Shown here: in pieces, positions 44,660 through 58,300 of the stretch
Layout of the letters: the number at the start of each line of letters is the position of its first letter
Numbering within the stretch: the first letter of the stretch is position 1
Assembly (NCBI RefSeq): GCF_000471905.2
Contig: NW_006496667.1
Location: 335,396-399,395, forward strand
Source: Amborella trichopoda
Lineage: Eukaryota; Streptophyta; Magnoliopsida; Amborellales; Amborellaceae
DNA: 64,000 nucleotides
Reading direction: 5' to 3'
Notes under the pieces: model-generated
The model's database searches: none
What the model saw: only the letters and a program-made list of their open reading frames with translations
Told to the model about the DNA's origin: nothing
Made by a program: the position numbers and the translations under genes

Positions 44660-47600
44660 TCAACTGCGCAACCTCATGCCACACTGCATGACCCTAACTG
44701 CTCAGCATTGGACCTTACTCAGTCTCGGTCCATACTGCATCATCATCAACTGCGCAACCTCATGCCATACTGCATGACCCTAAACTGCTCAACATTGGAC
44801 CCTACTGCATAACCCTAAACTACTCAGGCTCCATCCATACTGCATGACCCTTTACTGTGCCGCCTCGGTCCATACTGCATGACCCTAAACTGTACAGCCT
44901 CAATCCATACTGCAGGACCATAAACTGCTCAGCCACGGTCCATACTGCATGACCCTAAGCTTCTAAGCCTTGATTTATACTCCTTGAGCCTAAACTGCTC
45001 AACTTCGATCCATACTGCATGACACTAAACTTCTCATGATCGGTCCATATAGCATGAACCTAAATTGCTCTGCCTCGGTCCGTACTGCATGAGCCTAAAA
45101 TGCTTTGCCTCGGTCCATATTGCATGACCCACAACCGCTCAGCCTTAGTCCACACTGCATCACACAAAACTGGTCATCCTCGATTCACACTGCATGACCC
45201 TAAACTGCTCAACCTCGGAAGATACTGATTGACCCTAAACAGTGCAACCTAAGTCCATACTGCATGACCCTAAACTATGCAACCACAGTCCACACTGCAT
45301 GATCCTAAACTGCTCAGCCTCGGTCCATACCGTTTATTCTTCTCTACTTTGGTCCATACTGCACGATCCTCAACTGCTCTGCCTCAGTCCATCCTGCATG
45401 ACCTCAAATTGCTTAACCTCGATTCATACAGCATGACCCTAAATTACTTAGGCTCGATCCATACGGCATGACCCTAAACTGCTCAGCCTAAGTTCATGCG
45501 GCATGACCCTTAATAACTTCGCCTTTGTCCTCACTGCAAGGCCTTATCTGCTCAGCCTCGGTCCATACTTCATGACCCTAAACTGCCCATTCTAGGTCCT
45601 TATTTCAAGACTCTAAATATCTCTGCCTCGGTACATACTGCATGACCCTAAACTGCTCAGCCTCGGTCCTTACTGCCTGACACTAAACTACTCAGCCTCG
45701 TCTTATACTGCATGACCCTAAACTGGGCAAACTCGGTCCTTACTGCATTACCCTTAATTGCACAGCCTTGGTCCGTACTGCATGCCCCTAAACTACTTAG
45801 CGTCGGTCTGTATTGCGTGACCCTAAACATCTCAGTCTTGATCCACACCACATGACCCAAAACTGCTCATCCTCGGCCTAGACAGCAAGATCCTAAACAA
45901 CTCAGCCTCGGTCTAATTTGAATGACCCTAAACTGCTCATCCTAGGTCCTTTATGCATGACCTTAAATTGCACAGCCTCAGTACATACTGCACGACCCTA
46001 CACTGCTCTGCCTTCGTCCTTACTGTATTACCCTAAACTACTCAGCCTCGGTCCATACTACATGACCCTAAACTATACAGCCTCGGTCCATACTGCCTGA
46101 CCCTAAAGTGCACAGCCTCAGTCTATATTGCATGACCAATAACTGCCCAGCCTCTGTCCATACTGCATGACCCCAAGCTTCTCAGCCTCGATTTATACTC
46201 CGTCACACTAAACTTCTCAGCCTCGATCCATACAGAACGACCCTAAACTCCTCAGGCTCTATCCATATAGCCTGACCCTTAACTGCTCACCCTCGATCCA
46301 TATTGCATGAGCCTAAACTGCTCAGCCTCGATCCATATGGCATGAGCCTCAACTGCTTAGCCTCGGTCCACACTGCATGACCCAAACCTGCTCATCCTCG
46401 GTTCACACTGCATGCCCCAAAACTATTCACTCTTGGTCAATACTGAATGACCCTAAACACCGCAAACTCAGCCCAAACTGCATGACCCTAAACTGCACAA
46501 TCTTAGTCCACACTGCATGACCCTAAACTGCTCAGCCTCGGTCCATACCGGGTGACCCTAAACTACTCTGCCTCTGTCCATACTGCATGAGCCTAAACTG
46601 CTCTGCCTCAGTCCATACTGCATGACCTTAAACTGGTTTGCCTCGGTACATACTGCATGACCCTAAACTTCTCAGGCTTGGTCCATACTGCATGACCCTA
46701 AACTTCTTAACCTCGATTCATGCTGCATGACCCTTAACTGCTCCGCCTCGGTCCCTACAGTAAGGCCCTTATCTGCTCAGCCTTAGTCCATACTTCATGA
46801 CTCTAAACTGCTCAGCTTAGGTTCTTATTTCAAGACCCTAAACTGCTCAGCCTCGGTACAAACTGCATCACCCTAAACTGCTCAACCTTGGTCCTTACTG
46901 CATGACTCTAAACTACTCAGTGTCGGATTATACCGCATTACCCTAAACTGTGCACCCTCGGTTCATTCTGCATTACCCAAAATTGAACAGCCTCGATCCA
47001 TACTACATGACATAAAGCGACTCTCCCTCTGTCCATTATGCATGACCCTAAACTACAAAGCCTCGTCCACACTGCATGACCCTAAACTACTCAGCCTCGG
47101 TCAAAACTACATGACCCTAAACTGCTCAGCCTCGGTCCATTTTGCATGACCCTAAATATCTCAGTCTCGGTTCACACTGCGTGACCTTAAACTGCTCAGC
47201 CTCGGTTTAGACAACTAGACCTTAGAAAGCTTAGCCTCGATCCAAACTGAATGACCCTAAACATCTCCGCCTAGGTCCTTATTGCATAACCCTAAATTGT
47301 ACAACCTCGGTATCTATTGTATGACGTTAAACTGCTCTTCCTTGATCCTTGCTGCATAACCCTAAACTACTCAACCTCGATCCATACTGCATGACCCTAA
47401 ACTTTGCAGCCACAGTCCATACTGCGTGACTGTAAAATGCACAGCCTCGGTCCATACTGTGTGACCCTAAACTGCTCAACCTCGTTCCATAATGCATGAC
47501 CCTAAACTGCTAAGCCTCGGTCCGCTCTGCATGACTGTAAACTGCTCTGCCTCAGTCCATACTGCATGACCCTAAATTTCGCAGCCTCAGTCCATACTGC

Positions 47601-50600
47601 ATGACCGTAAACATTGCAGCCTCGGTCCACTTTGCATGACCCTAAACTGCTCAGGCTCGACTCGTGCTGCATGACCCATAGCTGCTCAGCCTTGGTGCAT
47701 ACTGCAAGACTCTAAACTAACCTCAGTCCTTACTGCATGACCCTAAACTGCTCATCCTCGGTGCATACAGTATGACCTCAAACTATTCTGTCTAAATCCA
47801 TATTGCTCGACCCTAAACTGCTCCGCCTCAATTCATACTGTATACCCTAAACTGCTCAGGCTTGATCCAGACTGCACGACCCTAAACTGCTCAGCCTTGA
47901 TTCATGCTGCATGACCCATAATTGCTCGGCCTCGGTCCAATTAGCAAGAAAAAATCTTCTCAGCCTCGGTCCATACTTCATGACCCTAAACTGCTCCGCC
48001 TAGGTCCTTATTGCAAGACCCTAAACTACTCAGCCTCGGTACATACTGTGTGACCCTAAACTGCTTACCCTCGGTCCTTACAGCATGACCCTAAACTACT
48101 TAGCCTCGGTCCGTACTGCATGATCCCAAACTCTGTACCCTCGGTCAATACTTTATTACCCAAAACTGCATGACCTTGGTCCAAACTGCATGACCCTAAA
48201 CTGCTCACCCTCAGTCCATAATGCATGACCCTAAACTGCAAAGCCTCGGCCCACACTGCATGACCATAAACTGCTCAGCCTCAGTCTAAACAGCATGACC
48301 CTAAATTGCTCAACCTCGGTCCATACTGCATGACCCTAACATCTCAGACTCGATCCACACTGCATGACCCTAAACTGCTCAGCCACGATCAAGACAGCAA
48401 TACCCAAAAATGCCTAGCCTTGGTCCAAACTGAATGACCCTAAACTGCTTAGCCTAGGTCCTTACTGGATGACCCTAAACTGCACAGCCTATGTACATAC
48501 TGCATGACCCTAAACTGCTCTGCCTTGGTCCTTGCGGCATAACCCTAAACTACTCATCCTCGGTCCATACTGCATGACCCTAAACTTTGCAGCCTCGGTC
48601 CATATTGCATGACCCTAAAATGTACTATCTCGCTTCATACTGCATGACCCTAAACTGCTCACCCTCGTTCCATAATGCATGACTCTAAGCTGCTAAGCCT
48701 CTGTCCGCTCTGCACAACAATAAACTGCTCAGCCTCCGTCCTTACTGCATGACCCTAAACTACTCCGCCTAGGTCCATACTACATGACCCTAAACGTCTC
48801 TGCCTCAGTCCACTTTGCAAGACCTTAAACTGCTCCACCTCGGCTCATGCTGCATGACCCATAACCGCTCAGTCTTGGTCCATACAACATGACCCAAACT
48901 TGCTCATCCTCGGTCCATACTGCAAGACCCAATACTGCTCAAGCACGGTCTACGCTGCATGACCCTAACCTACATAGCATCGGTCCATACTGAATGACCC
49001 TATAGTGCTCAGGCTCGGTCCATGCTGCATGACCCTAAAAAACACAACCTCAGTCCATGCTGCATTACCCTAACTGCTCAGGCTCGTTCCTTACGACACG
49101 ATCGTAAACTGCTCAGCCACAGTCCAAATTACATGACTCTAAACTGCTCAGCCTCGATCCATAACACATGACCCTAAATTTCTCATCCTCGACCCGTACG
49201 GCATGATCGTAAACTACTCAACCTCAGTCCGGACAGCATGACCCTAAACTACTCATCCTCGGTCCATACTGCGTGAACCTAAACTATTCAGCCTCAGTCC
49301 ACAATGCATGGCCCAAAACTGCAAATCCTTAGTTAACACTGCTTGACCCTAATCTACTCAGCCTTGGTCCATACTGAATAACTCTAAACTGTGCAACCTT
49401 AGTTCGCACTGCATGACCCTAAAATGCTCAGCCTAGATCCATACTGAATGACCTTCAAATGTGCAACCTCAGTCTACACTGCATGACCCAAAACTGTGCG
49501 ACCTCAGTCCCCACAGCATGACCCTAAACTGCTCAACCTCGGTCAATACCGTATTACCCTAAACTTCTCTGCCTCAGTCCATAGTGCATACTGCAATGCT
49601 TCAGTCCTTACCGCATAATCCTTAACCGATCAGCATCGGTCCATACTGCAAGACCCTAATCTACACAGCCTCAGTCTATATCTCATGACCCAAAACTGCA
49701 CAGCTTAGGTCCTTACTGTAAGTCCCTAAACTGCTCGGCCTCGTTCCATACTTCATGACCGTAAGCTTCTCAGCCTCGATTTACACTCCATGACCCTAAA
49801 CTACACCGCCTCGATCCAAACTGCATGACCCTAAACTATGCAGGCTCGGTCCATATAGCATGACCCTAACTGCTCAGCCTCAGTCTATACTGCATGAGCC
49901 TAAAATGCTCATCCTTGATGCATACTGCATAAGCTTAAATTGCTCTGTCTCGGTCCACACTGCGTGGCCCTAAACTGCACAACCTCGATCCACACTACAT
50001 GACCCTAAACTGCTCAGCCTCAGTGCATACAGTATGACCCTAAACTGCTCTGCCTCGATCCATATTGCATGACCCTAAACTGCTCTGCCTCAACCCATAC
50101 TGCATGACCCAAAACTCCTCAGCCTCGGTACATACTGCATGCTCCAAAACTACTCTAGCTTGATCCATATTGTACGACCCTAAACTTCTCAGCCTCGGTA
50201 CATACTGCATGACCCTCAACATCTTAGCCTCGGTCCACACAGCATGACCCTAATCCTCTCAACCTCGGTCTAGAAAACCAGACTCGAAACGGCTCAGCCT
50301 TGGCCCAAACTAAATGACCCTAAATTGCTCAGCCTCGGTCCATACTGCATCACCATTAATTGCATAACCTCACGCCACACTGCATGACCCTAAATTTCCC
50401 AGCCTCGGTCTATACTGTATGACCCTAAACTGCTCAGCCTCTATCTATACTGTATGACCTAAAACTGCTCTACCTCAGTCTATACTGCACGACCCTAAAC
50501 TGTTTAGCCTCGGTTCTTACTTCATGACCCTAAACTGTTCAGCCTAGGTCCTTACTGCAAGACCTTAAACTGAATAGCCTCAGTCCATACTGCATGACCC

Positions 50601-53600
50601 TATGCTTCTCAACCTCGATTTATACTCAATGACCGTATACTGCTCACCAAAGGTCCATACTTCATAGCCATGCACCGCTCGGCCTCCGCCCACACTGCAT
50701 GACGATGTACTGCTCAGCCTCAGTCCACACTACATAGCCACGAACCGCTTGGCCTCGGTCCTTACCGCATGATACTGTACTGCTCAACCTCAGTCCATAC
50801 CGCATGACCCTTAACTGCTCAGCCTAGGTCCATACTGCAAGACCCTTGACTGCTCACCCTCGGTCCATATTGCATCACCGTAAACTACCCAGCCACGATT
50901 TATACAGCATGACCCTAAACTGTATAGCCTGGGTCCATACTGCATGACCCTAAATTGCCCCAACCTCAGTCCATACTGCATGACCCTAAATGGGTCAGCC
51001 TCGATCCATACTACATGACCCTAAGTTTGTCAGCCTCGATTTATACTCCATGACCCTAAACTGCTCCGTCTCGATCCATACTGCATGAACCTAAACTCCT
51101 CAAGCTCGGTCCATATAGCATGACCCTAAACTGCTCAGCCCCGGTAAATACTACGTGAGCCTAAAATGCTCAGCCTTGGTCCATGCTGCATGAGCCTAAA
51201 CTGCTCAGCCTCAATCCACACTACATGTCCCAAAACTGCTCATCCTTGGTTCACACTACATGACCCTAAACTACTCAGCGTCGGTCCATACTGAATGACC
51301 CTAAACACCACAATCTCAGTCCACACTACATGACCCTAAACTACACAACCTCAGTCTATACTGAATGAGCCTAAACTGCCCTGCCTCGATCCATACTGCG
51401 TGACCCTAACTTGCTCAGCCTCGGTACATACTGCATGACCCTAAACTGCTTAAGCTCGGCCCATACTGCATGACCCTAAACTGCTCTGCCTCGGTTCATG
51501 CTACATGACCCTTAACTGCTCAACCTCGATCCTTACTGCATGACCCTAAACTACTCAGCCTCGATTTACACTGCATGACCATCAACTTTGTAGCCTCGAT
51601 CCATACTGCATTACCCTTAACTGCATAGCCCCGGTCCATACTGCATGAACAAAAAATTATCACCCTCGATCCACAATGCAAGACTCTAATCTGCAAAGCC
51701 TCGGTCCACAGTGCATGACCATAAACTGCTCAGCCTCGGTCTAAACTGCATGCCCCTAAACTGCTCAGCCTCGGTCCATACTGCATGAGCCTAAATATCT
51801 CAGTCTCGGTCCACAGTGCATGACCCTTGACACCTCGCCCTCAGTCCAAGCTGAATTAACCTACACTGCTTAGCCTCGGTACATACTGCATCACCATTAA
51901 CTGAGCAACATCACGCCACACTGGATAAAGCTATACTGCTCAGTTTCTTTCCATCCGGTATGACCCTATACTGCTCTACCTTGACCCATATTGCACGACC
52001 CTTAACTGCTCAGCCACGGTACATAGTGCATAACCTTAACTGCTAAGGCTCGATCCATACTCCATGACCCCATACTGCTCAGCCTCGGTCCAAACAGAAT
52101 GACCCTAAACTATTAAGGTTCGCTCTGCAATGCGTGACCCTAAACTGCTCAGCCTCGGTCCTTACTGCATGATCCTAAACTGCTCAGTCTAGATCCACAT
52201 TATAAAACCCTAAATTCCTAAGCCTCAGTCCACACTGCATGATCCTAAACTACTCAGCCTAGATTTATACTCCATGATCCTAAACTGCTCAGCCTCGGTC
52301 TGTTCTGCGTGACCCTATACAGTTCAGCCTCGATCGACACTACTTGACCCTAAACTACGTAGCCCTAGTCTCGATCCATACAACTTGACCTTAAAGTGCT
52401 CAGTCTCGGTCCATACTGCTTGACCCTAAACTGCGCACCCTCGGTCTGCACTGCATGACCCTAAACTGCTCACCCTCAGTCTAGACAGCATGACCATAAA
52501 CTACTCAGCCTCAGTCCAAATTGAATGACCCAAAACTGCTCAGCCTCGAACCATACTACATCACCATTCACGACGCAATCTCATGCCACACTGCATGACC
52601 TTAAACTACTCAACCTCGGTCTATAGTGTATGACCTAAACTGCTCTACCTCAGTCCATACTGCATGACCCAAATAAGTTCAACCTCAGTCCATACTGCAC
52701 GACCCTAAACCGCTCAGCCTCGATACATACTGCCTAACCTGAAACTGCTCAAGCTCTATCTATATTGCATGACCGTACACTACTCAGCCTCGGACCACAC
52801 TGAATGGCCCTAAAGTGCTCAGTTTTTGTCCATACTGCAAGACCCTAAACTACTTAGGCTCGCTCCATAATGCGAGACCCTAAGTTGCTCAGCCTCGGTC
52901 CTACTGCATGGCCCTAAACTGCTCAACCTAGGTCCAAATTACAGGACCCTAAACTTCTCAGCCTCGGTCCACACTGCATGACCCTAAACTACTCAGCCTC
53001 GATTTATACTGCATGACCCTAAACTACTTAGCCTTGATCCACACTGCGTGACCCTATACTGGTCAGCCTCGACCAACTCTACCTGACCTTAAACTACTCC
53101 GCCTCACCCTCGGTCCATACTGCCGGACCCTAAACTGCTCAGCCTCGGTCTATGCAAGCCGACCCTAAACTGCTAAGCATCGGCCCATACTGCATGAGCA
53201 TAGAATGCTCAGCCTCGGTCCAAATCGCATGAGCCTTAACGGCTCAACCTCGGTCCACACAGCATGACACAAAACCTCTCATCCTCTGTTAACATTGCAT
53301 GACCCTAAACTGCTCAGCATCGGTCCATACTGGATGACCCTAAACTGCTCATCTTAGGCCCGCACTGCATGACCCTAAAATTTTCTGCCTCGGTCCATAC
53401 TGCACGACCCTAAACTGCTCTACCTCCGTCCACACTGCATGACTCAAAACCGCTTAGCCTCGATACATACTGCATGACCCTAAACTGCTCAGACCCGGTC
53501 CATACTGCATGACCCAAAACTGCTCATCCTTAGTTTATGCTGCATGACCCTTAACTTCTCGCCCTCCATCCATACTGCAAGACCCTAATCTGCTAAGCCG

Positions 53601-55380
53601 CGGTTCTCACATCCCAACCCTAAACTGCTCAAGCTAGGTCCTTACTGCAAGACCTTAAATAGCACCACCTCATTCCATATTGCATGACCCTAAGCTTCTC
53701 AGCCTCGATTTATACTCAATAACCAACTACTGCTCAGCATCGGTCCTTAATGAATGACCTTAAACTGCTAAGCCACGCTCCACACTACATAGCCATGAAC
53801 CGCTCGGCCGCGGACCATACTGCATGACCCAAAACTACTCAGCCTCGATTTATACTTCATGATCCAAAACTGCTCACCCTCTGTCCATAATGCATGAACC
53901 TAAACTGCTAAGACTCGATCGACACTACATGGCCATGAACTGCTCAGCCTCAGTCCATACTGCAAGACTATAAACTGCTCAGCCTCGGTACATACTGCAC
54001 GACCCAAAACTGCTCAGCATTGGTCCTTCTTGTATAACCCTAAACTACTCAGCCTCGGTCCGTACTGCATGACCCTTAATTGCACAGCCTCAGTCCATAC
54101 TACATGACCCTAAACTCCTCTCCCTCTGTCCATAATGCATGACCCTAAACTGCAAAGCCTCGATCCACACTGCATGACCACAAATTGCTCAGCCTCGGTC
54201 CATATTGCATGACCCTAAACTGCTCAGCCTCAGTCCATACCGCATGACCCTCAACATGTCAGCCTCAGTCCACATTACATGACACTAAACTGCTCAGCCT
54301 CGATCTAAACAGCAAGACCCTAAATCGCTCTGCCTCGGTCCATACAGAATGACCCTAAGCTGCTCAGCCTCAGTCCATACTGCATCACCAATAACTACGC
54401 AATCTCATGTCACACAGCAGAACCCAAAACTGTTCAGCCTCGATTCATACGTTATGACCCTTAACTGCTCCGCCTCGGTGTATACTGCATGACCCTAACA
54501 TGTTCTGCCTCAGTGCATATTGCACGACCCTAAACTGCCCTACCTCGGTACATACTTCTTAACCTTAAACTGCTTAGGCTCGTTCCATACTGCATGACCC
54601 TATACTGCTCAACGTCGGTTCATACTGATTGACCCTAAACTGGTCAGCCTGGGTCCATACTGAAAGGCCCTAACTACTTAAGATCGCTCCGTAATTCGGA
54701 ACCCTAAACTGCTCGGCCTCGGTCCATACTGCATGAGCGTACAATGCTCAGCCTCGGTCCATACTGCATGAGGTACAATGCTCAGCCTCGGTCCATACTG
54801 CATGAGCCAAACTGTTCAGCCTAAGTCCACACTGCATGACTCAAAACTGCTCATCCTCTGTTCACACTACATGACCCTAAACTGCTCGGCCTTGGTCTGT
54901 ACTGAATGACCCTAAATTTCGCAACCCATGTCCAGATTGCATGACTCTAAACTGTGCAACGTCAGTCCACACTGCATGACCCGTAAACTGCTGAGCATCG
55001 GACTGTACCATATGACCCTAAACTGCTCTGCCTCGGTCTATACTGCATGACGCTCAAGTGCACTGCCTCAGTCCATACGGCATGACCCTAAATTGCTCAG
55101 CCTCGGTACATAAGGCAAGACCCTTAACTGCTCAGGCTCGGTCCATACTGCATGACCCTAAATTGCACAGCCTTAGTTCATGCTGCATGATGCTTAACTG
55201 CTCAGCCTCGGTCCATACAGCATGACCCTAAACCTGTCGGCCCCAGTTCATGCTGCAAGACGCTTAACTGCTCAGCCTCGGTCCACACCGCAAGACCCTA
55301 ATCTGCTTAGCCTCGGTCCAAACTTCATGACCCTAAACTGCTCAGCCTCGGTCCAAACTGAATAACCCTAAAGTGCTCGA

Positions 55381-58300
55381 CCTCGTTCCATTAAGCATGA
55401 CGCCAAACTGCTCATGCTCGGTCCATACTACCTAACCCTAAACAGCTCACCCTCGTTCCATATAGAATGACCCTAAACTGCTTAGCGTCTTTTCATACAG
55501 CATGAACCTAACCTACTTAGCCTTGGTCCATATCGCGCGACTCTGAACTGCTTAACCTCGGTCCATGCTGCATGACCCTAAACTACTCAGCCTCAGTCCA
55601 GACTGCATGACTCAAAACTACTCAGCCTCTGTCCGTACAGCATGACCCTATACTTCTAAGCCTCGGTCTACACTGCATGCCCCAAAACGTCTCAGCCTTA
55701 GCCCATATTGAAAGTCGCAAAACTTCTCACCCTCGGTCCATACTGCATGACACTAAACTGCTCAGCCTCATTATACTGCATGACTTAAAACTGCTCTGCC
55801 TTGGTCCACACTGCATGACCCTAAACTGCTCAGCTTCGATAGACACTTCATGACCCAAAGCTTCTCAACCTCAGCCTCGGTCCATACTGCCTGACCCTAA
55901 ACTGCTCAGCCTCAGTCCATATTGCCAAACACTAAAATGCTATGCCTCGGTCGATACTGCATGACCCTATACTGCTCAGCCTCGGTCCCAATTGCATGAC
56001 CCGTAAACTGTTCAGCCTCGATCCATACTACCGGACCCTAAAGTTCTCAGGCTCGGCGCATTTTGCATGACCCTAAACTACTCAGCCTTGCTCCATTTTG
56101 CATGAGCCTAAACAGCTAAGGCTGAATCCACACTACATGCCCAGGAACTGCTCAGCCTTCGTCCATATTGCAAGTACATAAACTGTTCATCCTCGGTCCA
56201 TACTGCATAACTCTAAACTTCTCAGCCTCGGCCCATACTGCGTGACCTTAAAGTGCTCAGCTTAGTTCCATATGACATGACCCTAAATTGCTCAAGCTCG
56301 GTCCATTTCCTATGACCCTAAACTGCACAGCCTCGATCCATACTGCATGACTCTAAACTATCAAGCCTCGGTCCATACTACCGGACCCTAATTATCTCAA
56401 GCTCGGTCCATACTGCGTGACCCTAAATTGCTCAGCCTTGGTCCATATTGCTTGACCCTAAACTGTTAAGGCTACATCCACACCACAAGACCATGCACTG
56501 CTCCTCCTCGATCAATATTACAATAACCTTAACTGTTCAACCTCGGTCCATACTGCATGACTTTAAACTTCTCAGCCTCGGTCCGTACCTTATAACCCAA
56601 AATTACTCAGCCTCAGTCCATACGGCATGACCCTAAATGGTGCAGCCTCGTTCCAAATTGGATGAGCCTAAACTGCTCAGCCTCGGTCTATACTGCATGA
56701 CCGTAAACTTCTCATCCTCGGTCCATTTTGCATGACCGTAAAGTGCTTAGCCTTTATCCATCTCGCATGACCCTAAACTACTCCGGCTCCATAAACACTG
56801 CATGACCCTAAACTGCTCAGCCTCAAACCATGCGACCTAACCGTAAACTTCTCATCCTCTGTCCATACTGCATGACCCTAACATGCTCAAGCTCCTCAGT
56901 ACTGCATGACCCTAAACCGTTTAGCCTCGGTCCATACTGCATGACCCTAAAGTACTCAGCCTAGTTTCGTACTACATGACCCTAAACTGCTCAAGCTAGG
57001 TCCATATTGCTGGACCCTAAACCGCTCAGGCTACATCCATATAGCATGACCCTAAACTGCTCAGCTTTGGTCCATACTGCAAGTGCCTAAAATTCTCAAC
57101 CACAATCCATTCTGCCTGAGCCTAAACTGCTTAGCCTCGGTCCACACTGCATGACCCAAAACTGCGCTGCCTCGGTTCACGCTGCATGACACGAAACTGC
57201 TCAGCCTCGGTCCAAAATGAATGACCCTAAAGTGCTCGACCTCGTTCCATTAAGCATGACCCCAAACTGCTCATGCTCGGTCCATACTACGTAACCCTAA
57301 ACAGCTCACCCTCGTTCCATATAGAATGACCCTAAACTGCTCAGCGTCTTTTCATACAGCATGAACCTAAACTACTTAGCCTTGGTCCATACCGCGCGAC
57401 CCTGAACTGCTTAGCCTCGGTCCGTGCTGCATGACCCTAAACTGCTCAGCCTCAGTCCAGACTGCATGACTCAAAACTATTCAGCCTCTGTCCGTACAGC
57501 ATGACCCTATACTTCTAAGCGTCGGTCCACACTGCAACGCCTCAAAAACGTCTCAGCCTTAGTCCATATTGCAAGTCGCAAAACTTCTCACCCTCGGCCC
57601 ATACCGCATGACACTAAACTGCTCAGCCTCATTATACTACANNNNNNNNNNNNNNNNNNNNNNNNNNNNNNNNNNNNNNNNNNNNNNNNNNNNNNNNNNN
57701 NNNNNNNNNNNNNNNNNNNNNNNNNNNNNNNNNNNNNNNNNNNNNNNNNNNNNNNNNNNNNNNNNNNNNNNNNNNNNNNNNNNNNNNNNNNNNNNNNNNN
57801 NNNNNNNNNNNNNNNNNNNNNNNNNNNNNNNNNNNNNNNNNNNNNNNNNNNNNNNNNNNNNNNNNNNNNNNNNNNNNNNNNNNNNNNNNNNNNNNNNNNN
57901 NNNNNNNNNNNNNNNNNNNNNNNNNNNNNNNNNNNNNNNNNNNNNNNNNNNNNNNNNNNNNNNNNNNNNNNNNNNNNNNNNNNNNNNNNATACTGCCTGA
58001 CCCTAAACTGCTACAGCCCCAGTCCATATTGCCAAACACTAAAATGCTATGCCTCGGTCGATACTGCATGACCCTATACTGCCCAACCTCGGTCCCTACT
58101 GCATGACCCTAAACTGTTCAGCCTCGATCCATACTACCGGACCCTAAAGTTCTCAAGCTCGGTCCATTTTGGCTGACCCTAAACTACTCAGCCTTGCTCC
58201 ATTTTGCATGAGCCTAAACAGCTAAGGCTGAATCCACACTACATGCCTAGGAACTGCTCAGCCATCATCCATGCTGCAAGTACATAAACTGTTCATCCTC

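Noticed and set aside
57569-58069. Open frames of 143-145 codons over the gap
   Set aside because: Almost all residues are unknown because the frame runs through the 348-base gap.
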